From the NCBI GenBank assembly GCA_934120635.1, contig CAKOUR010000005.1, positions 1 through 64,000 on the forward strand: 64,000 nucleotides of DNA. The letters are read 5' to 3'. This DNA is from an uncultured Bacilli bacterium. GTDB lineage: Bacteria; Bacillota_I; Bacilli_A; RF39; UBA660. A program made the translations under genes and the position numbers. The notes below the pieces were generated by a model. It did no database searches and was not told where the DNA came from. It worked only from the letters and a program-made list of their open reading frames with translations. Below, piece by piece: positions 34,955-44,445 of the stretch (positions are counted from its first letter, which is position 1; the number at the start of each line of letters is the position of its first letter).

Positions 34955-37396
34955 ATGCAAGAAGAAAGAGATAGAAAAATAACTGTTAATATAGTAGAAG
35001 AAATGAGAACTTCTTTCCTTGATTATTCAATGAGTGTAATTGTAGCAAGAGCAATTCCAGATGTTAGGGATGGTTTAAAACCAGTTCATCGAAGAGTATT
35101 ATATACTTTATACGAAGAAGGTATGACTCCAGATAAAAAATATCAAAAAAGTGCAAATGCAGTTGGAGCAGTTATGGGTCATTATCATCCTCATGGTGAT
35201 AGTGCAATTTATGATACTATGGTAAGAATGGCTCAAGATTTTACTTATAGACATTGTTTAGTTGATGGCCATGGAAATTTTGGATCTATAGATGGTGATG
35301 GTGCAGCAGCAAGTCGTTATACTGAAGCTAGGTTAGCTAAAATATCTATGGAGTTATTAAGGGACTTAAATAAAGAAACTGTTGATTTTTCAGAAAATTA
35401 TGATGGTCAGCGGAAAGAACCGGTAGTTTTACCAAGTCGTTTTCCAAATATTTTGGTAAATGGTAACATGGGAATAGCTGTTGGAATGGCAACAAATATT
35501 CCTCCACATAATTTAGGTGAAGTAATTGATGGATGTATAGCATATATAGATAATCCTGAAATCGATGTTTCTCAATTGATGGAATATATTAAAGGTCCTG
35601 ATTTTCCAACCTATGGAGTTATTTTAGGAAACAGTGGAATAAAAAAAGCTTATGAAACTGGTAGAGGAACTATTACTATTAGAGGAAGGGTAGAAATAGT
35701 AGAAAAAGCTGGCAAATCTCATATTGTTATAACAGAATTACCTTATCAAGTTAATAAAAAAGCTTTGATTACTAGAATTGGTGAACTTGTTAGAGATAAA
35801 ATTTTGGATGGTATTTCTAATTTGAGTGATGAATCTGCTTTAGAAGGTATTAAAATTGTTATTGATGTAAAAAAAGATGCAAATGTAAATGTTGTTTTAA
35901 ATAATTTATATAAACACACACAATTACAAACTTCATATGGTATAAATTTTCTAATGTTAGTAGATGGTCGTCCTAGAACCTTGGATTTGAAGACTATTTT
36001 AGAAAAATATATTGAACATCAAAGACATGTAATATATCGTAGATGTCAATTTGAATTGAAAAAGTATAATGCAAGGTTGCATATATTAAATGGATTAAAA
36101 ATTGCGTTAGATAATATTGATAGAGTAATAAAGATTATTAGAGAATCAGAAACTGATGAAATTGCTCAAGCTGAATTAATAACTAATTTTGGTTTATCAG
36201 AAATCCAATCACAGGCTATCTTGGAAATGAGATTAAAGAGATTAACAGGTATGGAAAAAACTAAAATTGAGGAAGAAATTTCAGAATTATTAAATTTAAT
36301 TCATGAATTGGAAGAAATTTTAGCTTCAGAAGAAAAAATTGATAATGTGATAAAAAAAGAAATGTTAGAAATTAAAGAGAAGTATAGTGATGAACGAAGA
36401 ACTCATATAGATATGACTGCAATTGAATATATAGAAGATGAATCTTTAATACCTGTAGAAAATGTAGTACTTACACTTACTAATAAAGGATATATAAAAA
36501 GATTGCCAGTTGATTCTTATAAAACACAACATAGAGGTGGAGTAGGAATAAAAGGAATGTCAACAAATGAAGAAGATTTTGTTGAAAACATTATAAATAC
36601 TACTACGCATGATTATATTTTGTTCTTTACTACTAAGGGAAGAGTATTTAGAATAAAAGGTTACGAAATTCCAGAGTTTTCTAGACAATCTAAGGGGCTA
36701 CCAATTATTAATTTGTTAAATTTAGAGAAGCAAGAAAAAGTTACATCTTTATTAAAGATAGATAAAAATGATATGTGTAAATTTTTAGTTTTTGCAACTA
36801 AGAATGGTTTAATAAAGAGGACAGATATTTCTGAATTCAACAGTATTAGAAATAATGGTAAGAAAGCTATTACTTTAAAAGATGATGATGAATTAATTTC
36901 GGTAAAGAAAACTAGTGGATATAATGAAATATTAATGGCTTCTTCTAATGGAAGAATGGTTAGATTCAGTGAAAATTCATTGAGAATAATGGGCAGAAGT
37001 GCTTCTGGAGTTAAAGGAATCAACTTAGATGGTGGTAATTTAATAAATATGGATGTTGTTGAAAATAATCAACAAGTATTAGTTATTACTAAAAATGGTT
37101 ATGGAAAGAAAACACCAATAGAGGACTATAGAATTACTAATAGAGCTGGAAAAGGTGTAAAAACAGTTAACATTACTGAAAAAACAGGGGATATTGTATC
37201 TTTTGAAGTAATAACTTCTGATTCTAATAAAGACATTATGTTAATAACCAATGAAGGAATGATTATTAGAATAGACGTTTCTCAAATTTCTACAATGAGT
37301 AGAGTTACTCAAGGGGTTAAGTTAATTAATTTGAAAGATAATCAATTTGTTAGTTCTGTAACTGTGATTGATAAATTAGAAGAAAATGAAGATTAA
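34955..37396 (+). CDS. gyrA: DNA gyrase subunit A
   Basis: This 813-residue protein makes the double-strand break. Catalytic Tyr122 is in AASRYTEARL, the quinolone-region sequence is HPHGDSAIYDTMVRMAQ, and the C-terminal beta-pinwheel has a GyrA box QHRGGVG in place of the usual QRRGGKG. GGAGGAAG precedes the ATG. A parS-bearing palindrome starts inside the stop codon region and can act as the terminator. Confidence 0.98.
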   Translation: MQEERDRKITVNIVEEMRTSFLDYSMSVIVARAIPDVRDGLKPVHRRVLYTLYEEGMTPDKKYQKSANAVGAVMGHYHPHGDSAIYDTMVRMAQDFTYRHCLVDGHGNFGSIDGDGAAASRYTEARLAKISMELLRDLNKETVDFSENYDGQRKEPVVLPSRFPNILVNGNMGIAVGMATNIPPHNLGEVIDGCIAYIDNPEIDVSQLMEYIKGPDFPTYGVILGNSGIKKAYETGRGTITIRGRVEIVEKAGKSHIVITELPYQVNKKALITRIGELVRDKILDGISNLSDESALEGIKIVIDVKKDANVNVVLNNLYKHTQLQTSYGINFLMLVDGRPRTLDLKTILEKYIEHQRHVIYRRCQFELKKYNARLHILNGLKIALDNIDRVIKIIRESETDEIAQAELITNFGLSEIQSQAILEMRLKRLTGMEKTKIEEEISELLNLIHELEEILASEEKIDNVIKKEMLEIKEKYSDERRTHIDMTAIEYIEDESLIPVENVVLTLTNKGYIKRLPVDSYKTQHRGGVGIKGMSTNEEDFVENIINTTTHDYILFFTTKGRVFRIKGYEIPEFSRQSKGLPIINLLNLEKQEKVTSLLKIDKNDMCKFLVFATKNGLIKRTDISEFNSIRNNGKKAITLKDDDELISVKKTSGYNEILMASSNGRMVRFSENSLRIMGRSASGVKGINLDGGNLINMDVVENNQQVLVITKNGYGKKTPIEDYRITNRAGKGVKTVNITEKTGDIVSFEVITSDSNKDIMLITNEGMIIRIDVSQISTMSRVTQGVKLINLKDNQFVSSVTVIDKLEENED

Positions 37397-37435
37397 CAGT
37401 TCATGTTTCACGTGGAACATGAACTGTTTTCCACA
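37395..37435. promoter_or_regulatory. parS site 1 with adjacent DnaA-box-like motif
   Basis: The core TGTTTCACGTGGAACA (37404-37419) is one base from the parS consensus palindrome. It sits in a 34-bp near-perfect palindrome (37395-37428, one mismatched pair). TTTTCCACA follows at 37427-37435. The palindrome plus T run can also terminate gyrA transcription. Confidence 0.85.
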
Positions 37436-37643
37436 ATATAAATAAATATATATATATTCTCCAAAATTCGATGAGGCTAAAAAAACCACATCTAAATTTT
37501 AGTTGAGACTTTATCATAATTTATTTTTTAAAACTTTAAAAAAACAAATTATTCTTTAAAAAATTATAATTAATATTAAGTAAATTTATAACAAATACTT
37601 TTTGTTAGGTTCACTAAAATTCGAAGAACCAATATACAATAGT

Positions 37644-37680
37644 AAAACCATGTTCCACGTGAAACATGGTTTTTTCCACA
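37644..37680. promoter_or_regulatory. parS site 2 with adjacent DnaA-box-like motif
   Basis: The core TGTTCCACGTGAAACA (37651-37666) is in opposite orientation to the other three. It lies in a 30-bp palindrome (37644-37673) and is followed by TTTTCCACA (37672-37680). Confidence 0.85.
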
Positions 37681-37946
37681 GTATGTTTATTTTTGTAAAG
37701 TATTAAATTTGTATTAAAGGATTATAATCTTCTTTTATATATGTTCTTTAAATTTAAAATAAATTAGCTAGTTTCCTTATAGTATTGAAAGTAGTATTAA
37801 TTTATTAATAGTTATATATAATATTAAATATTTTAAAATGTTATTTTAATCATGTAAAAAAACCGTCGTTGACTATTTTTTACCGGGTTTAGTTCCTCAA
37901 TGCTCTGCATCGTGATATAATAAAAAAAGAAATAGGTGTATTTTTT

Positions 37947-38294
37947 ATGATTGAATATATTTATAAAAGGTACAATGTATCAATCTTATTATATTACTAT
38001 GTATGCTATGCAAAATATAGGAGAGTAATTTTTGATGATTCTGTTGTAGAGTTTTGGTTCAAATTTGTAAAGAAATATCCAAGCGCTATGAAATAAATAT
38101 AGTTGAAATTGTTACTGATGGTGATCATGTCCATTTTTTTGATACAGTTTGTTCCATTATTATCACTCACAATGATTGTAAGGATAATAAAAAGTATTAC
38201 TGTGAAAGAAATATATAGACTATGTCTTCAGCTTAAAAAGAAATTGTTGGTTGATAATAATATGTGGAGTGCAAGATATTTTGTTAGTATGTGA
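37947..38294 (+). pseudogene. IS200/IS605-type TnpA transposase remnant
   Basis: Across shifting frames the sequence encodes an IS200-like Y1 transposase. It begins YNVSILLYYYVCYAKYRRVIFD at an ATG with AATAGGTG ahead, continues in another frame as EIVTDGDHVHFF with the metal-binding HVH motif, then in a third as IVRIIKSITVKEIYRLC ... MWSARYFVSM. At least two frameshifts and stops interrupt it, and the region expected to hold the catalytic tyrosine is missing. It is a decayed insertion lying between parS pairs. Confidence 0.75.
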
Positions 38295-38544
38295 TTGTAA
38301 GAATGAAACTGAACATCAAATTAAAAATTATATTATAGATTAGAAAATTTGGTATATTAAATTTTTTTGAACAATTAAATTTAGTTAATTAAGATTATAT
38401 ACAATATACTGTGATACTTTTATGCATTGGATATTTATTAATAATTAAAGTTTTTTGTAATGGTGATGAAGTATAAAAATTTATATGAGTCAAAAATTAA
38501 AATGTTAATACCATTTTTTCATTAGAGGGATAAAATAAAAGTTT

Positions 38545-38574
38545 ATGTTTCACGTGGAACATGGTTTTTCCACA
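38545..38574. promoter_or_regulatory. parS site 3 with adjacent DnaA-box-like motif
   Basis: TGTTTCACGTGGAACA (38546-38561) is followed by TTTTCCACA (38566-38574). Confidence 0.85.
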
Positions 38575-38589
38575 GTCTGTTTTTTGGAT

Positions 38590-38620
38590 ATGTTTCACGT
38601 GGAACATTAGATTATCCACA
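38590..38620. promoter_or_regulatory. parS site 4 with adjacent perfect DnaA box
   Basis: TGTTTCACGTGGAACA (38591-38606) is followed by TTATCCACA (38612-38620), the exact DnaA-box consensus. Between here and the SRP RNA promoter (38621-38913) I see only AT-rich DNA without a gene. Confidence 0.87.
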
Positions 38621-38913
38621 ATAAGTAAAATGTAATCAGATTTAATTTTTTTTATTATTTGTATGGGAAATGTTTAAAAATTTTGAAGTTTAGAATTTCT
38701 TATACATATAAGTTAATAGGTATATTAATCATGATAATATACCTTTTATTTTATGTATTTTAAAATACTTTATGAGTATCATAGACTTTATAAAATTAAA
38801 AGAAGATGTTTTTTGAATTTGAATTACTAAATTTTTAGACTAAATTCCGTTTTTCACAAAAAAAGAAAATCCAAATTAAAATTCACGGAATTTTAACTAT
38901 TACTATATATTGC

Positions 38914-38942
38914 TTGATTTTTATTTTATTTTATTTTATAAT
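38914..38942 (+). promoter_or_regulatory. Promoter of the SRP RNA gene
   Basis: TTGATT (38914-38919), 17 bp, TATAAT (38937-38942); the RNA start fits 38949. Confidence 0.8.
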
Positions 38943-38948
38943 GATAGT

Positions 38949-39022
38949 GATGCAATAGTATTTATTTGGAATTAAGTCAGGATTGGAAGATAGCAGCTTT
39001 AACAAATTATACTATGTGCATC
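38949..39022 (+). ncRNA. ffs: Signal recognition particle RNA (4.5S-type, small)
   Basis: The RNA core of SRP binds Ffh. The ends pair (GATGCA..TAGTAT with ATACTA..TGCATC), enclosing the conserved apical domain AGTCAGGATTGGAAGATAGC with AGC just after it; this has the GTCAGG, GGAA tetraloop and AGCAG features of SRP RNA. A T run follows immediately as terminator. It lies just upstream of dnaX, exactly as scr does in Bacillus. At about 74-80 nt it is the short hairpin form without an Alu domain. Confidence 0.9.
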
Positions 39023-39161
39023 TTTTTTTATATAATTTTTCATTGTATTGTTAAAGTCATTAAAAATTTTTAATACGAACAATTGTTCTTTTTATTTTTT
39101 TTATAGAATTTTTAATTTATATGTGCTATAATATTGTTTATATGAAGGTGGTGATTAATAA

Positions 39162-40826
39162 TTGTCATATCTTGCTTTGTATAGAAAATATAGACCTAAT
39201 AATTTTAGTGATTTGGTTGGTCAAAATGAAATTGCTAATATTATAAAAAATGAAATTTTAAATAATAAGTTGTCACATGCTTATTTGTTTTCTGGCCCTA
39301 GAGGAACTGGTAAAACTTCAACTGCTAAAATTATTGCAAGAATGATTAATTGTAATGATTTAGGAGTTGATGGTATTCCGTGTGGTAAATGTGAAAGTTG
39401 TATCCATTTTTTTGAAAATAGTGATATTATTGAAATAGATGCGGCATCTAATAATGGCGTTGATGAAATTCGTGAATTAAGGGATAAAGTTAATTTAGTT
39501 CCAACTTATGGTAAATATAAAGTTTATATAATTGATGAAGTTCATATGCTTACATCTCAGGCTTTTAATGCTTTACTAAAGACATTGGAAGAACCACCAT
39601 CACATGTTATATTTATTTTAGCTACTACAGAGTTTTATAAAATACCTGAAACTATTGTTTCTAGATGTCAAAAATTTCAATTTTCTAAATTTTCTTTAGA
39701 AGATATAGTTGATAGATTACGTTATATTTCTAATAAAGAAAAAATTAATGCTACTGATGATGTGTTATTTGAAATAGCAAGATTGTCTGATGGTGGTTTA
39801 AGAGATGCTATTAATATGTTAGATCAGTTGTCATCATTTAATGATACTTCTGTTACGTTAGAAGATGTTTATAAATTAAATGGTGTAGTTTCTTATGTTG
39901 ATTTTTATAAGTTATTATTTTATATGAATGATAATGATTGGAAAGGTATTATTGAATTTTTTGAGGAACTTGATAAAAACGGTAAAAATTTTGGAAAATT
40001 TATAGAAGATTTGATATCTTTTGTAAGTGAAATTTTAATTTATTCAATTACTAATAATTTTAAGTCTAATATTACTGAAAAAAATGATTTGATAGAAAAG
40101 ATATCTAATTTCTTTTCTAAAGAAGTTTTATATGATTTTGTTTTATTCTTAAATGAATTATTTTTTAAAATGAAAAATTCATCATTTGTTAATATTTTAT
40201 TAAGTACAGAATTTATTCGATTTTCTAGTTTTAAGTTTTGTTCTAACAATGATTTAAACCAAAATAACGTGTTAGATAACAAAAATAATATCATTGAAAT
40301 AAAGAAAAAAGATGAAAAAATAACTCTTCAGAAACAAAAAATAATTATTTCTGAAGAGGATAAAAAAATTAGAATTAATAATGCTTTTTCAAGTGCTTCA
40401 AAGAAAAATAAGGAAAGTTTTTTAAAAAAGTGGAATAATTTTAAAAAATATGTGATGGATAGCAATGAAAATTTTAATGTTTATAGTTTATTGAATGACA
40501 TTGAAGTCTTAGTTGTTGGAAATAAAGATATAATATTTTTAGCAAATTATGATTCTATATTAATAAGGCTTTATGATGAATTAATTAATATAGAAAATAT
40601 TTTGAATAATTTTTATGATAATGATTACAAAATTATCTTTTTGACTATTGAGCAGTGGAATTATGAAAAACAGAAATATATTTCTAATATCAAAAATGGC
40701 GTAAAATATAATTATATTTGTGAAAAAAAAGTTGATAATAATAGAAAAAAAGTTTGTGAAAATATAGATGATGATGTTAATAAAATTACTTCTATTTTAG
40801 GAGAAAATGTTATTTCATTTGATTAA
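39162..40826 (+). CDS. dnaX: DNA polymerase III subunits gamma/tau
   Basis: This 554-residue clamp-loader ATPase has Walker A FSGPRGTGKTSTAK, a zinc-binding Cys set (CNDLGVDGIPCGKCESC), Walker B IIDEVHML and the sensor motif around TTEFYKIPETIVSRCQ. The C-terminal part is Lys/Asn-rich and divergent. It starts at TTG 39162 with AAGGTGGTG at good spacing; no ATG fits the conserved SYLALYRKYRP start. Confidence 0.96.
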   Translation: MSYLALYRKYRPNNFSDLVGQNEIANIIKNEILNNKLSHAYLFSGPRGTGKTSTAKIIARMINCNDLGVDGIPCGKCESCIHFFENSDIIEIDAASNNGVDEIRELRDKVNLVPTYGKYKVYIIDEVHMLTSQAFNALLKTLEEPPSHVIFILATTEFYKIPETIVSRCQKFQFSKFSLEDIVDRLRYISNKEKINATDDVLFEIARLSDGGLRDAINMLDQLSSFNDTSVTLEDVYKLNGVVSYVDFYKLLFYMNDNDWKGIIEFFEELDKNGKNFGKFIEDLISFVSEILIYSITNNFKSNITEKNDLIEKISNFFSKEVLYDFVLFLNELFFKMKNSSFVNILLSTEFIRFSSFKFCSNNDLNQNNVLDNKNNIIEIKKKDEKITLQKQKIIISEEDKKIRINNAFSSASKKNKESFLKKWNNFKKYVMDSNENFNVYSLLNDIEVLVVGNKDIIFLANYDSILIRLYDELINIENILNNFYDNDYKIIFLTIEQWNYEKQKYISNIKNGVKYNYICEKKVDNNRKKVCENIDDDVNKITSILGENVISFD

Positions 40827-40844
40827 AAGAAAGGATGATATAAA

Positions 40845-41144
40845 ATGAATATGCAACAAATAATGAAGCAAGCACAGAAAATGCAAAAGGAGTTACAAAA
40901 AACACAAAATGAGTTGGAGAATACACATTATGAGGGAAAATCTTCTTTTGTAACTGTTGTGTTAGATGGAAATAAAAATGTTATTTCTGTTAAAATTAAT
41001 AATGATGGAGATTTGGATAAGGATGATATTTCTATGTTGGAAGATATGGTTTTAGTTGCTTTTAAAGAAGCATCTAAAAAGGTTGATTTAGATAAAGAAA
41101 AAAAATTGGGAAAATATGGTGCTGGTCTTACTGGATTGATGTAA
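40845..41144 (+). CDS. ebfC: Nucleoid-associated protein YbaB/EbfC
   Basis: This 99-residue DNA-binding dimer has the N-terminal helix MNMQQIMKQAQKMQKELQKT and central sheet typical of YbaB. It stands between dnaX and recR as in most bacteria. AAAGGATG precedes the start, and recR begins directly after its stop. Confidence 0.94.
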   Translation: MNMQQIMKQAQKMQKELQKTQNELENTHYEGKSSFVTVVLDGNKNVISVKINNDGDLDKDDISMLEDMVLVAFKEASKKVDLDKEKKLGKYGAGLTGLM

Positions 41145-41145
41145 A

Positions 41146-41748
41146 ATGTTTCCAAATAATTTAAAAAAAGTAATAGATTGTTTTAAAAAATTTCCTGGTA
41201 TAGGTGAAAAAACTGCTGAACGTCTTGCTTTTTCTTTATTAGAATTTAATAAAGAACAGTTGACTGTTTTTTCAGAGGCAATTTCTGATATTAGGGATAA
41301 TATTTGTTATTGTAATGTTTGTGGAAATATTTCAGATAATGAAGTTTGCTCTATTTGTTCTAATTCAAATAGAGATGATTCTGTTGTTTTAGTTGTAGAA
41401 AGATCAAAAGATATTTTATTATTTGAAAAAATAGGAGTTTTTAATGGTAAGTATCATGTTTTGAATGGTTTGATTTCTCCAATTGATAATATTGGGCCTA
41501 ATGATATTAATTTAAATTCTTTGATTGAACGAGTAAAAAATAAAAAAATAAAAGAAGTTATTTTTGCGTTAAGACCTAGTTTGGAGGGAGAAACTACATT
41601 ACAATATATAAAAAAAATATTATATAGTATATCTAATGATATTAAGTTTTCTAAATTAGCAACTGGTGTTCCTATTGGGGCAGATATGGAGTATATTGAT
41701 TCATTAACGTTAGAATTAGCAATTGATGAGAGAAAAAGTTTAAATTGA
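41146..41748 (+). CDS. recR: Recombination protein RecR
   Basis: This 200-residue protein works with RecF and RecO. It has a helix-hairpin-helix (FPGIGEKTAERLAF), a zinc finger C-x2-C...C-x2-C (CNVCGNISDNEVCSIC) and a TOPRIM domain (VVLVVERSKDILLFEKIG...ALRPSLEGETT). Full length; the start lies 1 bp after the ebfC stop. Confidence 0.96.
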   Translation: MFPNNLKKVIDCFKKFPGIGEKTAERLAFSLLEFNKEQLTVFSEAISDIRDNICYCNVCGNISDNEVCSICSNSNRDDSVVLVVERSKDILLFEKIGVFNGKYHVLNGLISPIDNIGPNDINLNSLIERVKNKKIKEVIFALRPSLEGETTLQYIKKILYSISNDIKFSKLATGVPIGADMEYIDSLTLELAIDERKSLN

Positions 41749-41781
41749 TAAAAAGAACATAGTATTTAATAGGTGATAATA

Positions 41782-41964
41782 TTGAAATTTTTCTTTTTTA
41801 TAAAGCGATTAATTATTTCTACACTACTTATTTATTCTTTTGATGTTTTTTTTGTATCTTTGAATTTTTTAATTCCAATTAATTTTTTTACTGTATTTTT
41901 AGTAAGTATTTTTGATGTTTTAGCGATATTTTTTCTCTTTTTATTTTCATTTTTTTTGTATTAG
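41782..41964 (+). CDS. BofA-like membrane protein (sigma-K checkpoint family)
   Basis: BofA holds the SpoIVFB protease inactive until the forespore signals, controlling pro-sigma-K processing. This 60-residue protein has two hydrophobic segments with the BofA-type order: a basic FFFIKRLIISTLL start, then the LIPINFFTVFLVSIFDVLAIFFLFL block resembling the family's PINLVT..GILGIPG region. It sits behind recR, where bofA lies in Bacillus. Start TTG 41782 follows AGGTG; GTG 41773 overlaps the ribosome site. It is very Phe-rich and lacks the usual glycines, so the assignment is moderate. Confidence 0.55.
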   Translation: MKFFFFIKRLIISTLLIYSFDVFFVSLNFLIPINFFTVFLVSIFDVLAIFFLFLFSFFLY

Positions 41965-41983
41965 AAGTTAAGGTGGTGTGATA

Positions 41984-42952
41984 ATGTTAAAGGATTATGA
42001 ACAAGATCAAATTGTTGCTTATACTATTATAAAGCAGGCTGTAATTAATAATAAATTGTCACATGCTTATTTAATTAATACTAATAATTATGAAAAATCA
42101 TTTGATTTTATTTTATCTGCTGTAAAATATATATTTTGTAAAAATCATTGTGATTGTTTTTCAGATGATTTTTGTCCTAATTGTAATATTTGTTCAAGAA
42201 TTGATAATTTTAATTATTCTGAGTTGAAAATTATTTCTTCTGATTCTATGGTAATTAAAAAGGAACAATTATTAGATTTACAGAGTGATTTTAATCTTTC
42301 TGGTGTTGAAAATAATTATCGTATTTATATTATAAAAGATTGTGATAAAATGAATAAACAAGCTTCTAATTGTTTATTGAAATTCTTAGAGGAACCAGTT
42401 TCTGGAGTAGTAGCATTTTTATTAACAGATCATTTTTCTAGTATATTACCTACTATTGTATCTAGATGTCAAGTTTTAAGGTTAAATAATCCTTCTTCTA
42501 CTATTAAGGATAATACTTTAAACAAGTTTTTAAATAGTTTTAATAAAGATAAAAATTTTTTAGATAATGATTTGGAAGTTAAAGAAAAAATTATTGATAG
42601 TATTTTTGATTTTGCTTTTTATTTTGAAGAAAATGGTTTAGATTCTTTGATTTATCTTAGAAAAAAATGGGATTTTATTATTATTTCTAGAGATAATTGT
42701 ATTATTACTTTTCTCTTACTTATTCAGTTGTATTATGATGCTTTAAAATATAAATGTTTGTTAGAAAATTATTTTTTTGTTGATTATGTTGATTATATAT
42801 CAAGGTTATCTTTTAAAAATAACACTAAACAATTAGTTGAAAAATTGGCTGTATTACAATATGGGTATGATATGTTAAAGTGTAATTTGAATGTTAATCT
42901 TTTAGTAGATGATATTATTATTAAGATGGGTGAAATAAATGAATATAGTTGA
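41984..42952 (+). CDS. holB: DNA polymerase III delta' subunit
   Basis: This 322-residue clamp-loader subunit is related to DnaX but has no functional Walker A, as expected for delta'. It has a Cys cluster (CDCFSDDFCPNCNICSR) and the conserved IYIIKDCDKMNKQASNCLLKFLEEP and PTIVSRCQVLRL. AAGGTGGTG precedes the ATG at 41984. It overlaps yaaT by 14 bp. Confidence 0.92.
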   Translation: MLKDYEQDQIVAYTIIKQAVINNKLSHAYLINTNNYEKSFDFILSAVKYIFCKNHCDCFSDDFCPNCNICSRIDNFNYSELKIISSDSMVIKKEQLLDLQSDFNLSGVENNYRIYIIKDCDKMNKQASNCLLKFLEEPVSGVVAFLLTDHFSSILPTIVSRCQVLRLNNPSSTIKDNTLNKFLNSFNKDKNFLDNDLEVKEKIIDSIFDFAFYFEENGLDSLIYLRKKWDFIIISRDNCIITFLLLIQLYYDALKYKCLLENYFFVDYVDYISRLSFKNNTKQLVEKLAVLQYGYDMLKCNLNVNLLVDDIIIKMGEINEYS

Positions 42953-43727
42953 AGTTAGATGTGAGAATGATAACTCTGTATTATTTTTAAAGAATGGGAA
43001 TTTAAAATTAAAAAAAGATTTATATGTAATTATAGAGACAGATAAAGGTTTACAGTTTGGAAAGATTGTTAGATTTATAAATGATAGTTCAAAATTTGAT
43101 AATGTTGAGCTTTTTTCTGTGATTAGAAAGGCAAGTAAAAAAGATTATTTTCATTATTTAGATAATTTGAAATTAGAAAAAAAGTGTTTTTTAATATGCA
43201 AGGAAATAGTTAATAAACTAAATTTAGAAATGAATATTTTAGATGCACATTATAATTTTGAGCGAACACAGTTAATTTTTAGATTTATTGCAGATTCTAG
43301 GATAGATTTTCGTCAACTTGCTCGAGAATTAGGTGCTGCTTTTCATACGAGAATAGAATTACGTCAAATTGGCATTCGTGATAAGGCTAAGGAAGTTGGT
43401 GGAATAGGACCATGTGGTCGTTTGTTATGTTGTAGTAGTTTTTTAAAGAGTTTTGATAGTGTTACTATTAATATGGCTAAAAATCAAAATGTTTCTTTAA
43501 ATCCTACTAAGATAAATGGTGTTTGTGGAAGATTGCTATGTTGTTTGAGATATGAAAATAATAATTATGTAATTGAAAAGAAGAAATACCCTAAAGTAGG
43601 TTCTATTGTTAAATGTTATAAAGGAAACGGTAAGGTTGTTTCAGTAAATATAATTAAGAATACTTATATTGTTGAGTTGGAAAATAAAGAAAGAATTGAA
43701 GTGAATTATTTTGAAGGTGAAGAATAA
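42939..43727 (+). CDS. ricT: RicT/YaaT (PSP1 domain) protein
   Basis: This 262-residue protein belongs to the Ric complex, which binds iron-sulfur clusters and affects RNase Y activity, competence and sporulation in Bacillus. It has the PSP1 domain and the two characteristic blocks GGIGPCGRLLCCSSFLKSF and NGVCGRLLCCLRYE with clustered cysteines. GATGGGTGA precedes the start. It lies in the holB-yaaT-methyltransferase-rsmI order known from Bacillus. Confidence 0.92.
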   Translation: MNIVEVRCENDNSVLFLKNGNLKLKKDLYVIIETDKGLQFGKIVRFINDSSKFDNVELFSVIRKASKKDYFHYLDNLKLEKKCFLICKEIVNKLNLEMNILDAHYNFERTQLIFRFIADSRIDFRQLARELGAAFHTRIELRQIGIRDKAKEVGGIGPCGRLLCCSSFLKSFDSVTINMAKNQNVSLNPTKINGVCGRLLCCLRYENNNYVIEKKKYPKVGSIVKCYKGNGKVVSVNIIKNTYIVELENKERIEVNYFEGEE

Positions 43728-44436
43728 ATTATTAAATTTAGATATGATTATTTATCAAGATAGTGATTGGTTTAAGTTTTCTTTGGATTCAGTATTGTTA
43801 GCAAATTTTGTTACAATTAATTGTAGGGTAAAAAGAGTTATAGATTTAGCTTCTGGAAATGCACCAATACCAATGTTACTTTCTTATCGAACTAAGGCTC
43901 AAATTTATGGTATTGAATATCAAAAATGTGTTTATGAATTGGCAGTTCAATCAGTAAAGGAAAATTGTTTAGAAGATCAGGTTCATTTAATTTGTGGAGA
44001 TGTTTCTAATATTCAAAATAATTTTAATAGTGATTCTTTTGATGTTGTTACGTGTAATCCACCATATTTTAAATCTTTAGAGTCTAGCTATTTTAATCAA
44101 AATTTTGTAAAATCAGTGGCTAGGCACGAAATTTTTTTAAATTTAGATATGGTTTTGAAACAAGCTTTTTATTTGTTGAAGACTGGTGGAATTTTTGCTA
44201 TGGTTCATCGTACTGAGAGGTTTAGTGAAATTATGGAAAAGATGAAAAACTATCACTTGGAACCTAAGAGAATTCAATTTATTTATCCTAAAGAAGGAAA
44301 GAATAGTGATTTATTTTTGATAGAAGCTGTTAAAAATGGAAATGTTGGTTTAAAAATGTTATTTCCTTTAGTTATTCATAAAGATAATAATAATTATACA
44401 GATGAAGTTTCTAAAATATTAGATTTTAAATATTAG
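43711..44436 (+). CDS. TrmN6/YabB-like tRNA (adenine-N6) methyltransferase
   Basis: This 241-residue SAM methyltransferase has motif I VIDLASGNAPIPMLLS and the catalytic NPPY motif in VVTCNPPYFKS. It matches the YabB/COG4123 family, which modifies A37 of tRNA-Val in some bacteria. It overlaps yaaT by 17 bp. The start is uncertain: TTG 43711 is used, and GTG 43717 or ATG 43744 are alternatives. Confidence 0.85.
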   Translation: MKVKNKLLNLDMIIYQDSDWFKFSLDSVLLANFVTINCRVKRVIDLASGNAPIPMLLSYRTKAQIYGIEYQKCVYELAVQSVKENCLEDQVHLICGDVSNIQNNFNSDSFDVVTCNPPYFKSLESSYFNQNFVKSVARHEIFLNLDMVLKQAFYLLKTGGIFAMVHRTERFSEIMEKMKNYHLEPKRIQFIYPKEGKNSDLFLIEAVKNGNVGLKMLFPLVIHKDNNNYTDEVSKILDFKY

Positions 44437-44445
44437 GAGGTTTTT

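Noticed and set aside
38103..38294. 63-residue plus-strand frame taken as a separate gene
   Set aside because: Its C-terminal part matches the end of IS200-type transposase, and the preceding frame shifts show that it is part of a decayed transposase rather than an independent gene.
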